The notes under the pieces are model-generated. The model was not told the DNA's origin and did not search any database. It saw only the letters and a list, made by a program, of their open reading frames with translations. Position numbers and translations under genes: made by a program. A stretch of DNA of 64,000 bases from Chryseobacterium pennae (GTDB taxonomy: Bacteria; Bacteroidota; Bacteroidia; Flavobacteriales; Weeksellaceae), in NCBI RefSeq assembly GCF_003385515.1, contig NZ_QNVT01000001.1, positions 434,001-498,000 on the forward strand, in the 5' to 3' direction. Positions 1-8,663 of this stretch are shown here, piece after piece (the first letter of the stretch is position 1; each line of letters starts with the position of its first letter).

Positions 1-260
1 TTAGGATTGTATAAAACAAATTGATAGCCTTTGTTCCCTGTGTTTGAGTATTCCTTAACAAAACTTCCATTTTCATAAACATACAAGTCTATTTTATCTC
101 CAAACTTTTGTTTTTGATATTTTATATACTCTTTATCATCCGTTTTAGAAACAAAAGTTATGTTGTATTTAATTACTCCTTCAAAACTTTTCATTTGTTT
201 TTCCTGACAATTCAGAAAGGAAAATGTAAACAAAACAATCGTTAATATATTGATTTTCAT
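1..260 (-). CDS. Partial small lipoprotein of unknown function, cut by window edge
   Basis: An ATG at 260 opens a frame that stays open to base 1, so the C-terminus is missing. The first 19 residues form a hydrophobic signal ending in a lipobox-like FLNC with Cys at residue 18, so a lipoprotein is likely. The rest (about 68 residues) is Lys/Tyr-rich and not recognised. Its start overlaps the stop of the upstream gene by 4 bp (ATGA), which suggests translational coupling. It therefore belongs to the RHS toxin transcript inside the integrated element. It could be a second, membrane-anchored immunity protein; that is only positional inference. Confidence 0.6.
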   Translation of the reverse strand, partial: MKINILTIVLFTFSFLNCQEKQMKSFEGVIKYNITFVSKTDDKEYIKYQKQKFGDKIDLYVYENGSFVKEYSNTGNKGYQFVLYNP

Positions 261-799
261 ACATTAATTTTCCAGTTTAATCCTCCACCTGCTTCCGAAG
301 CATTATTATCTTCAATCCACTTTATTGCAGAGTCTGAATAGAAAAATGTTTTTTCTTTTGAAAACCTTTTTAGAAATTCTTTTCTAAAATCTTTAATAAA
401 GTCATCACACCACAGGGTAAAATCATTAGATTTCTTTTCTAAAACATCATTTTCGTTCCAGAACGATTTTACATAGTAAAACCTACCTCTGTGTAAAATA
501 CTTGTGTCATGAGGATAAAAACCTCCTAAATCAAACTCCAACAGATAACTCTCATCAATGTCAAAATATTTTACATGCTTGCCTTCTGTTGTATTAACTC
601 TTACTTTATTAAGAAAATCATTGTTTGATAAATAAATTTGAAAAACATCATTCTTTGGAATCTCATTTTGTAATTCTATTTTATCATCATTTGAAATCTT
701 TTGATTCAACAGTATTAAAGCTCCTTTTTTATGAATAAATTGATTGATTTCCCTATAATCTTCGGGGGTAATATAAAAATTTAATTGTTTAGAACTCAT
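257..799 (-). CDS. Putative immunity protein for the adjacent RHS toxin
   Basis: A 180-residue protein without signal peptide or membrane segment, rich in Asp/Glu/Lys and aromatic residues. I do not recognise a named family. It begins 17 bases after the stop of the RHS toxin gene on the same strand. In polymorphic toxin systems the gene directly behind the toxin tip usually encodes the cognate immunity protein. A soluble cytoplasmic protein fits a toxin whose C-terminus looks like a nuclease. Its 3' end overlaps the next lipoprotein gene by 4 bp. The role is inferred from position only. Confidence 0.6.
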   Translation of the reverse strand: MSSKQLNFYITPEDYREINQFIHKKGALILLNQKISNDDKIELQNEIPKNDVFQIYLSNNDFLNKVRVNTTEGKHVKYFDIDESYLLEFDLGGFYPHDTSILHRGRFYYVKSFWNENDVLEKKSNDFTLWCDDFIKDFRKEFLKRFSKEKTFFYSDSAIKWIEDNNASEAGGGLNWKINV

Positions 800-816
800 G
801 CTTCTATTATTATAAT

Positions 817-3800
817 TTAAGGTGCAATTTTACCAGCATCACCAACTTTTGGTGTTATTTTATTATAAGGCTTAAATTCAGGTCTAACTCCTGTAGCACC
901 TTCGATGTCATCTAGTGCTTTCCTCTCTCTTGAAATAGGTTTCCCTTTTTGGGTCTGTTTTCCTACTTGGATTTGTTTTACCTCACCTGTAGTTGGATTT
1001 GTACCCTCTACATCTACGAATCTTTTTGTTTTAGTACCATCAGGAGTTCTAACCATTACTTCTTTTTTAATGCTCGTAAATCCTGCATCTTTCAATTCCT
1101 CTTCTGCTTCTTTTACTGCTGCCTTATGTGCTGGTCCTCCAGTTTTTCCATAAGGGTTTGGAACTTTTCCTATTGTTGTTTCAGCAATGGTAGAAACTTC
1201 ACTTTCTGCTTTGAAAACTCCTTTTAGTGCATTCCATGCTCTACCAAAGAAACCAATTTTTGTAAGACCAGTGACTACAACCTCTTCAATTGCTATTTCA
1301 GGTAAGATTGAATAAACAGTTACAATTGCTGGCTCTAAAATTGAGTTTCTTGTTTCATTAAATAGCTGGTAATTTTTACTATCTCTATAATTGGTTACCC
1401 CATCCAATTCTGTCATATACTTAACATTGGGGTCTTTACTATCCATGTCAAAACTTGTCATTTCAAGCCCTTCCAGCTCCCTGCCTAAACCAATTTTATT
1501 TTCCTGAAATGCAAAAGGTGAGTTATATGTGTACTTTTCAGCTAAGGGGTCAACATTAAAGAATCTTCCCAGTTCTGGAATATTATTTCTCCATTTAAAA
1601 GAACCCCACCCTGTCTCCTTTTGTCTTTCCTGACCTTGGAAGCCATAAGTATAATTTGGTGTTTGTGTGTAAGTTCCGTTATAACCCTGATATTCCAGCC
1701 CAAAAGGATAATAATTTGATTCCCTGTCTATGGTAGCTGTATTGTTTGAGTTGTAATAAGCTAATCTTACATTACCCCAAATATCGGAATAATTATAAAC
1801 ATATCTTTTCTTTTGATAATCATAGTATCCTTCACTTGTTGGGAAAAACTGTAAACTGTTAAAGCTTCCTTGTCCGAAATACTGGAATCCATCAAGATAA
1901 TCAGTGTCTTCGGTTAGTATAAAGCCACTTCTGGGATTAAGATAGCTAAATGCTTTTTTCAGTTTTACACCATCTGCACGGTACGAAAAAACTACATCAC
2001 TATTAAACGATGTTCCTTGTTGGAAAGTAACTTTATTAGGCAGATTCAAGAAATTGTAAGAAATATTACTAATTTCTTTATCAACATGGTTTATCATGTT
2101 TCCATTCAAATCATAAGCAATCGTATTGCCTCCTGTTGGATAACCTAAATTATTACTGCTGTTATCAGTGACATTAAGAAGTTGATTTCCTTTGTAATTA
2201 CTATAAATTAGGTCATCAATCAACATTGCAGTATTGTTGTACGATTGGTATCTTTTCAGAGATTTGATATTCCCATTCTCATCATAAGTCAAAAATTCTC
2301 CGTAGCCATTGGTTACTGGAACAGTTGCTAAAGGTTCAAGATATGAAGCATCCGTAAGTCTGTCTAATCTGTCATATTTATAACCGTATCTTCTTAAAGT
2401 GTTTCCATTAGCTGTTTTCCAATCAAACTCTGAAATACTTCCGTTGTATTTTGCTGGTGCAAAAGATGATGAAGCTGGATTATCGTATTTTAATTCAATC
2501 CCAAATAGCTTATTGTTAAAACTGGCTGGGTTATTAGGATTGTTAATAGAAGTTAACCACCCTCTAATGTTGTAAGTGTAATCAATAGACTGTAATGGTG
2601 TGCCTGTAGTATTTCCAGTCTTTTTATTAATCTGTTGCCCAATCTCATTATAGGTGTTTTCTGCCAGTAGTTCCTCCTGTAAATTATCAACCTGATGATA
2701 TTGCTTTAAAACCCTGTTCTGATTATCATATACAAATCTTTCTTTTACCTTAACCTCTACATCATTAGTTGTTTTTTTATGATAGGTGTAGCTTTCCTCA
2801 ACCAGTCCTGTAAAATCAAGCTTAAATTCTTTATTGGTGTAGCCTCCTAGATGATTAATAGTCTTTAATGCTACTGGTCTAGCTCTACTGTCATAATAAG
2901 TATAAGTTTTAGTCCAGTTGTTGTCATCAATGTTCTTTACATAACTGGCTGTTTGAAGGCTATTCGTTGTAGCATCATTATTTGCATTCAATGTCTGTGG
3001 TAAGGTGTATTGACCTAAAACTGTTGCTGGAATGGCTGGGGCTTCTACTGGGTAAGTATCGTAATAGTTTAGGGTCAGTACAGTCATGCTTCCTGTTGGA
3101 AAAGCCTGTTTGTCATAATAAATATCAATCCCTTGTAAGTTAAAAGGGATTCGACTTCTCTTTTCATTGTTTCCAGCATTAGCAGACATGTTATTTAATG
3201 CACCTTGCATTGCTTGTCTCGTAGCTGTATTAGCAAAGAATCCTGTATAAACCACTCTGCTAAATTCATCGTACTTAGTGAAAAGCCAGCCTTTAGTGTT
3301 GAAATTGTTGTTTACGGTCCTTAATACTGCATCTTGTGCTAAAACTGGTCTATCCTGTTTGTCATAAACTATATATTGCCATCCTTTGCCAGGTATTTTC
3401 TTTTCTACCTCTCTATTTCTCCCATCATACCTGTATTGATAACATAAATCATCTAAAATATCCTGTGTAACAACATTTCCATTGCTTTTAATCAGTTTTA
3501 TAGCTTTAGGTGGGATAACAAATGCTTTGTGATTATATTCATTGTAAACATAATAAGTATCAATATCTTGATTACCATCATTTTTACGAATAAGCAAAAT
3601 TTGCCCTCTACCATTCTTAAACTGAATTACAGGATTTCCATCTTCATCTGTTACAGTAGTTTTGTAAAGTGTTGCAGCCTTATAATAACCATTGTTTTCA
3701 GAAGTAACTGTTAGGGTTGATAAAGTATTGGTAACATTATTAACGGTGTTTATAGTTGTATTTGTTACAAATCCTAAAACTTCATTTGCATTGTTAGCCT

Positions 3801-4254
3801 CGTACTTAATTTTTTCAGTATGACTTGAACTCATTTTCCATGAGTCACCAGCCTGTGCAAGTTGCAACACTCGGTCTAATGGTGAGTTTTCAAGCTCCTT
3901 TTCTGCATAAGCATTTGAAACACCATAATAGGAATTTGCTGTACTTTCATTTGTTACACCTGAATGTATGGCAGAATTTAAGGTACTTAATGGAGTGGGT
4001 AAGATTTCTTTTGTTCTTCTCCCGAATCCATCATAGGTGATTGGAGTTACTAAATCTTTTCCTGTTGTGGTTGCTTTAACATTTACAATCTGCTTAGGTC
4101 TTCCTAAGCCATCATAATAGGTTACTGCTTCAGATTTTCTGGTACAATCCTCATTTAGACAGGTGATAGATTGAATGTAATTCTCAGTAGGTGACAATTG
4201 CCCTGATAACTGGCTATAAAGAGCCAGTATAAAGAGAAATAAAAATTTCTTCAT
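817..4254 (-). CDS. DUF6443/RHS-repeat polymorphic toxin with nuclease-like C-terminus
   Basis: 1145 residues. A signal peptide (1-19) is followed by the DUF6443-type N-terminal region with its YYDGLGRP motif, then many degenerate YD/RHS repeats that in this family build a hollow beta-cocoon. The RHS core lies near residues 850-940 (YPFGLEYQG ... ELGRFFNVDPLAEKY). This is the usual boundary between shell and toxin. The tip from about residue 1030 is variable: a VPNPYGKTGGPAHK start, then RFVDVEGTNP and QIQVGKQT, spaced like the D...QxxxGK part of a restriction-endonuclease fold. That tip assignment is inference. A small soluble gene follows immediately, as expected of toxin-immunity pairs. 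It is cargo of the element bounded by the serine integrase. Confidence 0.85.
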   Translation of the reverse strand: MKKFLFLFILALYSQLSGQLSPTENYIQSITCLNEDCTRKSEAVTYYDGLGRPKQIVNVKATTTGKDLVTPITYDGFGRRTKEILPTPLSTLNSAIHSGVTNESTANSYYGVSNAYAEKELENSPLDRVLQLAQAGDSWKMSSSHTEKIKYEANNANEVLGFVTNTTINTVNNVTNTLSTLTVTSENNGYYKAATLYKTTVTDEDGNPVIQFKNGRGQILLIRKNDGNQDIDTYYVYNEYNHKAFVIPPKAIKLIKSNGNVVTQDILDDLCYQYRYDGRNREVEKKIPGKGWQYIVYDKQDRPVLAQDAVLRTVNNNFNTKGWLFTKYDEFSRVVYTGFFANTATRQAMQGALNNMSANAGNNEKRSRIPFNLQGIDIYYDKQAFPTGSMTVLTLNYYDTYPVEAPAIPATVLGQYTLPQTLNANNDATTNSLQTASYVKNIDDNNWTKTYTYYDSRARPVALKTINHLGGYTNKEFKLDFTGLVEESYTYHKKTTNDVEVKVKERFVYDNQNRVLKQYHQVDNLQEELLAENTYNEIGQQINKKTGNTTGTPLQSIDYTYNIRGWLTSINNPNNPASFNNKLFGIELKYDNPASSSFAPAKYNGSISEFDWKTANGNTLRRYGYKYDRLDRLTDASYLEPLATVPVTNGYGEFLTYDENGNIKSLKRYQSYNNTAMLIDDLIYSNYKGNQLLNVTDNSSNNLGYPTGGNTIAYDLNGNMINHVDKEISNISYNFLNLPNKVTFQQGTSFNSDVVFSYRADGVKLKKAFSYLNPRSGFILTEDTDYLDGFQYFGQGSFNSLQFFPTSEGYYDYQKKRYVYNYSDIWGNVRLAYYNSNNTATIDRESNYYPFGLEYQGYNGTYTQTPNYTYGFQGQERQKETGWGSFKWRNNIPELGRFFNVDPLAEKYTYNSPFAFQENKIGLGRELEGLEMTSFDMDSKDPNVKYMTELDGVTNYRDSKNYQLFNETRNSILEPAIVTVYSILPEIAIEEVVVTGLTKIGFFGRAWNALKGVFKAESEVSTIAETTIGKVPNPYGKTGGPAHKAAVKEAEEELKDAGFTSIKKEVMVRTPDGTKTKRFVDVEGTNPTTGEVKQIQVGKQTQKGKPISRERKALDDIEGATGVRPEFKPYNKITPKVGDAGKIAP

Positions 4255-4490
4255 AATACTTTTGTGTTAGTTTATACTTTAAGGAGCAAGTATAATATTT
4301 TTTTTTAATTCCACGTATGGGGAAAACCACATATTTGAATAGGGATTTCTACTACTTGCTCGTTGGGTCAAATATATAGAGGGCTAACGACAAAACGTGT
4401 CACATTAAAACTTGATTTTAAGTTATTATGAAAATTATATGTTGAGAACTTTGGTTTCAGCCAGAATGTGAAAACAACAATACGAACATG

Positions 4491-6485
4491 CTATTCTTTG
4501 AGTTTAGATTTTGATTTTGCTTTGGGAGTTACTAATAAGTCTGTATAATTTTGAGCTTCAAATAAAAATGTAACCCACTCAATCAGTGGCTTATCTTTGT
4601 AGTTCTTGTAGTTTCTAACAAACCATTGATAGTTTTCATCAGTTTTATTTTCGGTCAAAATGTTTATACCAGACTCTTTGCATAGCAAAGTCTTGTTTAA
4701 AGTATAGAAATCAACAACTTTTTTTACGTTCCAACTTCTTAAATCTCCGTGAGGAATAATTGTGTTATCTAAAATGTATGTACAATTATCCTTTCCCAAA
4801 AAAGGTTTAATTAAAAACCTTCCATTACTTAATGGTATAATTGACTTGTCAATCATATCTGAATCCATTGTTTCCACGATACCATTTTCAGTCAACAATT
4901 TAAATGTTCTGTCTCTAAGTGACACTATAATATCATTCTTAACATTATAGATATAATTTTCTTTAACAATTCCATTTTTAAATTCAATCTGAATATGATA
5001 AGTATATGGTGGGTATTTAAATCCGTTCTTATGCTCTCTTCCATCATCATAAACAACAATTATCCTCTCAACGTACTTGTGAATTAAGTTTCTTTTGGTA
5101 TCAAAATCAACATCTTTTGAAAAGTTTTCAAAATCAGTTCTCGTATCAACAAGTAAACTTTCAAAGTTTTGAACATCTGCTACTCTTGAAACAATTAATG
5201 CCTTATCTAAACTATATTTAGTTAGGTTTTCTTTAATCTTATTAATTTCCTCTTTTGCATCTTCATCATTAATGACTCCATTGGATATTGCTCTAACAAG
5301 ATTACCTCTGCTTTTCTGATTATCTTCAATTTTCTTATCCAACAAAGACTCTTCTTGTTTAAGGGCTTCTAAAATCTCTTTTTGACTACCTGATGACTCA
5401 TTTAAAAGCCCCAATAGTTCTTTTCTAATAAAAAAGTGTTCCCATATAATTTTTTCAATCTTATCAATGTTTATAGCCCTGTTTCCACAGTTTTCCCCTT
5501 TGTATCTTCGAGATGAACAGATGTAGGTATGGTCTCTTTTATTAACTCTACTCCTTCCATACATATTTCTACCACAGTTGCATTTAATGATACCTTTTAG
5601 CAAGTATTTATGCTCAACTTTCTTTCCAGTATTGTTTCTATTCTTTTGTAAGTTTTCATTAACTTTTTGCCAGTATACCTCATCAAAGATTGCTGGTACT
5701 GGATAGTAATTTCCTCTCCAAAATCTCTGACCCTTATAAATTGTATTCTTAATTATCCCTTGTATGGTTCTACCTCTCCACTTAGCATCACTTTTTTTCT
5801 TTTCAGTTACCAGATTGGGATTATACTTGTCTCTGACCTTATAAACTCCTCCTTTTGCCAATTTACTATAGGCTGTTGGCACTTCTTCCAAGTTTAGTAT
5901 TTCAGCAATTTTATCTGTTCCCTTACCTTCTAAGGACATTTGGTAAATCCTTTCCACTATTTCAGATTCTTTTTCATCGATAATCAAAAATTTATTAGAA
6001 TCCTTAGTGTAACCAAATGGAGGACTTGCATGAACTTTCCCAGCCTCAACATTACGTTGCAATGCAGTAACAACCTTCTTTTTTGTCAGTTTAACATAAA
6101 AAGAATTAAAAATGGATAACATGTTTGAAGTAAGGAAATTAGTATCTAATGAAAAATCAAATTCTCCCGAATTTTGGAAAAATAGATTGATGCCATCCTT
6201 CTGAAAGAGGAAGTATAACGTTGACCATACAGTATTATTCCTTTCAAGCCTTGACTGGTCATAGGCAAACACATGAGTTATTTTTTTGGAAGCAACATTT
6301 TGAACTAATTCATATAGAGCTGGTCTCTTTTCTATTTCCAATGTACCTGAAATTCCATTGTCCTCATAAATTTCATATTCCAACCCTATTGTTTGAGCAT
6401 AGGCTCTACCCAAAGCAATTTGAGTCTCGATTGAGTTCTTTTCATCATCCTTATCTTGTGACACTCTTGCATAAATAGCTAACAT
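4491..6485 (-). CDS. Large serine recombinase (site-specific integrase)
   Basis: 664 residues from ATG 6485; a TTG at 6503 would add six. The N-terminal resolvase domain (about 1-150) carries the nucleophile motif YARVSQDK and the RLERN active-site arginines. A recombinase domain follows (about 165-290), then a zinc ribbon (about 305-345; CNCGRNMYG ... CSSRRYKGENC) and a coiled-coil segment (about 370-430). This is the layout of large serine integrases of phages and integrative elements. The C-terminal 150 residues are less typical. It starts about 40 bp from the point where comM is broken, as expected for an integrase beside its own att site. Transcription in the same direction as comM may allow read-through. 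Confidence 0.93.
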   Translation of the reverse strand: MLAIYARVSQDKDDEKNSIETQIALGRAYAQTIGLEYEIYEDNGISGTLEIEKRPALYELVQNVASKKITHVFAYDQSRLERNNTVWSTLYFLFQKDGINLFFQNSGEFDFSLDTNFLTSNMLSIFNSFYVKLTKKKVVTALQRNVEAGKVHASPPFGYTKDSNKFLIIDEKESEIVERIYQMSLEGKGTDKIAEILNLEEVPTAYSKLAKGGVYKVRDKYNPNLVTEKKKSDAKWRGRTIQGIIKNTIYKGQRFWRGNYYPVPAIFDEVYWQKVNENLQKNRNNTGKKVEHKYLLKGIIKCNCGRNMYGRSRVNKRDHTYICSSRRYKGENCGNRAINIDKIEKIIWEHFFIRKELLGLLNESSGSQKEILEALKQEESLLDKKIEDNQKSRGNLVRAISNGVINDEDAKEEINKIKENLTKYSLDKALIVSRVADVQNFESLLVDTRTDFENFSKDVDFDTKRNLIHKYVERIIVVYDDGREHKNGFKYPPYTYHIQIEFKNGIVKENYIYNVKNDIIVSLRDRTFKLLTENGIVETMDSDMIDKSIIPLSNGRFLIKPFLGKDNCTYILDNTIIPHGDLRSWNVKKVVDFYTLNKTLLCKESGINILTENKTDENYQWFVRNYKNYKDKPLIEWVTFLFEAQNYTDLLVTPKAKSKSKLKE

Positions 6486-6503
6486 ACAGTGATTTTTCTG
6501 CAA

Positions 6504-6541
6504 ATATACACATACACAACATTCTATACAATAACATCTGA
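6504..6541. other. Predicted att junction (element / comM boundary)
   Basis: On the minus strand the comM reading frame follows the family sequence through [10 protein letters not shown]. It then departs with two foreign codons and a TAG at 6524-6526. The change point is at about 6533-6538 and the integrase start is at 6485. The 2-bp serine-integrase core would lie within or beside GATGTT (6533-6538). The matching junction with the rest of comM must lie left of base 1. Confidence 0.65.
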
Positions 6542-7378
6542 AATCGTATGATGTGGTGAACGAAATGGCCTTACTGTCATTAATGAAGCTTCTGTTCCTA
6601 TTTTTCCTGCGACGGAATGTATTTTTGTAGTTTCCAATGCCTCTTTCAATGTTAAAGGAGGTAAAATACTTGGAACTCTTTTTGCCAGCATTGTTTTTCC
6701 ACTTCCCGGAGGACCGATCAAAATGATATTATGCCCGCCGGCAGCTGCTACTTCCATTGCTCTTTTAGCAGATTCCTGGCCTTTTACTTCAGAGAAATCA
6801 AACGGAAAATTATTGATTCTTTCATGGAACTCTTTTTTGGTATCCAATATGACCCTCTCAATAGGTTTTCCTTCATTAAAAAAGTCGATGACTTCCTTTA
6901 TATTTTCTACTCCATATACTTCAAGACCACTGACTATGGCTGCTTCTCTGGCATTCTGAATGGGAAGAATAATTCCTTTAAATCCTTCCTCTCTGGCTTG
7001 AATTGCTATGGGCAAAACACCTTTAATAGGCTGCAGACTTCCGTCTAACGAAAGCTCACCCATAATGATATAGTTCTGAACTTCATCGGCCAGAATCTGA
7101 TCTGATGCCGCTAGAATTCCAACAGCAATACTCAGATCATAAGCAGATCCTTCTTTTCTAAGGTCTGCAGGAGCCATATTAATGGTAATTTTCTTACCGG
7201 GAATTTTATAGCCAACATTTTTTAAAGCTGCAGAAATTCTATAACTGCTTTCTTTGATCGCATTATCGGGAAGCCCTACCAAATGGTACCCCACTCCGCC
7301 GGTATCTACATTTACTTCAATGATTATCGTCTGGGCAGCAACGCCATGAATGGCACTACCATAAATTTTGATCAGCAT
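6524..7378 (-). pseudogene. comM: yifB/comM Mg-chelatase-like AAA ATPase, truncated by integration
   Basis: 284 residues of a family normally about 510 long. Present are the N-terminal Lon-protease-like domain ([15 protein letters not shown] ... [10 protein letters not shown]) and the first half of the AAA domain, with Walker A GPPGSGKT near residue 225 and [12 protein letters not shown] near 272-283. The Walker B/LFLDE segment, sensor regions and C-terminal domain are missing. The protein ends in IV and a stop right where the element begins. In other bacteria ComM is a branch-migration helicase used in natural transformation, and comM is a known insertion hotspot. The fragment is expected to be inactive. 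Confidence 0.9.
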
Positions 7379-7510
7379 GGTGTGTTTTTGAAGTAAATAT
7401 AATTAATATACCGTTTTGAAAATCTGCAAGTTATGCTAATAATTTTCTATAGAAAAAAGAATTCTTAAAATGATTTTAAGAAAAGTAAAGATTTAAACAT
7501 CAATTAGTTT

Positions 7511-8479
7511 TTAGTGATCACAATTCGCCACAAAGACTGGTTTCCCCAATGTTTTAACAGCAACCTGCGGTTGAGTAGTTCCTGTAACCTTATCAAACTT
7601 CATTAATACAGCATTATCATGGTAATCTTTGCTTTTATAATTCACCTGTTTTTCCGGTACACCAAGGCTTACATATACATTCTTGATTTTGTTGTATTTA
7701 TAGTTATTCAAATCTATTTTTTCGTTCATATCATCATTGGTGTTATATGCATTGTTCACCAATTTATAATCTGTATCAAAAGCCATATCGAATGATTGAT
7801 TCATGAATTCCAGCTCTTTTTCATTGGAAAACACTTCTTTTACAGTAGATTTTTTAATCACCTCACCTGATTCGCTATTCAGTTCCGACAATCCTTTTTT
7901 TGTGATTTTTAAAATAAAATCATGATGATACAAACTATCCTGCATATGCTGAACAATAAAATCATTATAATCACCAGTCGGAAAATTATAGATCAGTTTT
8001 GGGATATCAACCTCTAATCCATTTTCATATTTCTTTTCTTCTAACAGGGTAATGACTGGCCATTTCTCTTTGAAAACATGAACATTAGGATAGTCCAGAC
8101 AGTTGGCTTCATCATTAAAAAGAGGCTGCATTTTATTTGGAAACTCGCCTACAACAATATTGCTGTTTCCAATACCATCTCCTGCAAAATTAATACGCAT
8201 TCCAGTTTTAATATCTGTATTTTTACGGGCATATACAAAGAATTTAGCTTCCGGATTTTTGGGTTTCAGGTAAAGAAGATCTTTTTCAATATTCCATGTT
8301 CCTTTTATCAGCGTTGCATAAGCAATGATCAGAAACGTCTTATTTTTATTGATAACGAAAACAGATCCGTTTGTTTTATACACTCCATCGATATTTTCAG
8401 TGTTTTTTTGAGCCTGTATCAGTATCATACAGAATATCATTAAAGGCAGGAGTATTTTGTTAAATTTCATTTTAATCAT
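7511..8479 (-). CDS. Secreted protein of unknown function
   Basis: 322 residues; the start at 8479 or the in-frame ATG at 8470 are equally plausible. Residues 4-24 form a classical signal peptide ending in IQAQ, so export to the periplasm or beyond is expected. The mature part has short beta-rich stretches (GVYKTNGSVFVINKNKTFL) resembling lipocalin-like or DUF repeats of Flavobacteriia, but I do not recognise a named family. There is no C-terminal T9SS sorting domain. It lies between comM and a beta-helix gene, each with its own spacing, so it is probably a single-gene unit. Confidence 0.7.
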   Translation of the reverse strand: MIKMKFNKILLPLMIFCMILIQAQKNTENIDGVYKTNGSVFVINKNKTFLIIAYATLIKGTWNIEKDLLYLKPKNPEAKFFVYARKNTDIKTGMRINFAGDGIGNSNIVVGEFPNKMQPLFNDEANCLDYPNVHVFKEKWPVITLLEEKKYENGLEVDIPKLIYNFPTGDYNDFIVQHMQDSLYHHDFILKITKKGLSELNSESGEVIKKSTVKEVFSNEKELEFMNQSFDMAFDTDYKLVNNAYNTNDDMNEKIDLNNYKYNKIKNVYVSLGVPEKQVNYKSKDYHDNAVLMKFDKVTGTTQPQVAVKTLGKPVFVANCDH

Positions 8480-8590
8480 TAAATAATTTGATAAATATCG
8501 TAAAAAGTTAGAAAGAATCCGAATTTTAATCTACACAATAAGCTTTTTGAGATCATCTGGAAAATATTCTTTCAAAGACCAAATAATAAA

Positions 8591-8625
8591 AAACGATGGT
8601 AGCTCTGTTAAGTCTAACATCGTTT
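8591..8625 (-). terminator. Intrinsic terminator after the beta-helix gene
   Basis: AAACGATG ... CATCGTTT arms with partly paired inner bases. On the minus strand the 3' arm runs into a T-rich tract, so it ends the 8664-10640 transcript. Confidence 0.65.
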
Positions 8626-8663
8626 AATATGTAAGCGATCTATAAAATGATCAAATATCCTTA

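Noticed and set aside
905..1227. Open frames on the plus strand opposite the RHS toxin tip
   Set aside because: They run antisense inside a strong coding gene, have atypical Phe/Ser/Cys-rich composition and no family features.
6481..6540. Reading the comM stop as a sequencing frameshift
   Set aside because: The sequence left of the junction contains no comM homology in any frame and carries a complete integrase gene, so integration explains the break better.
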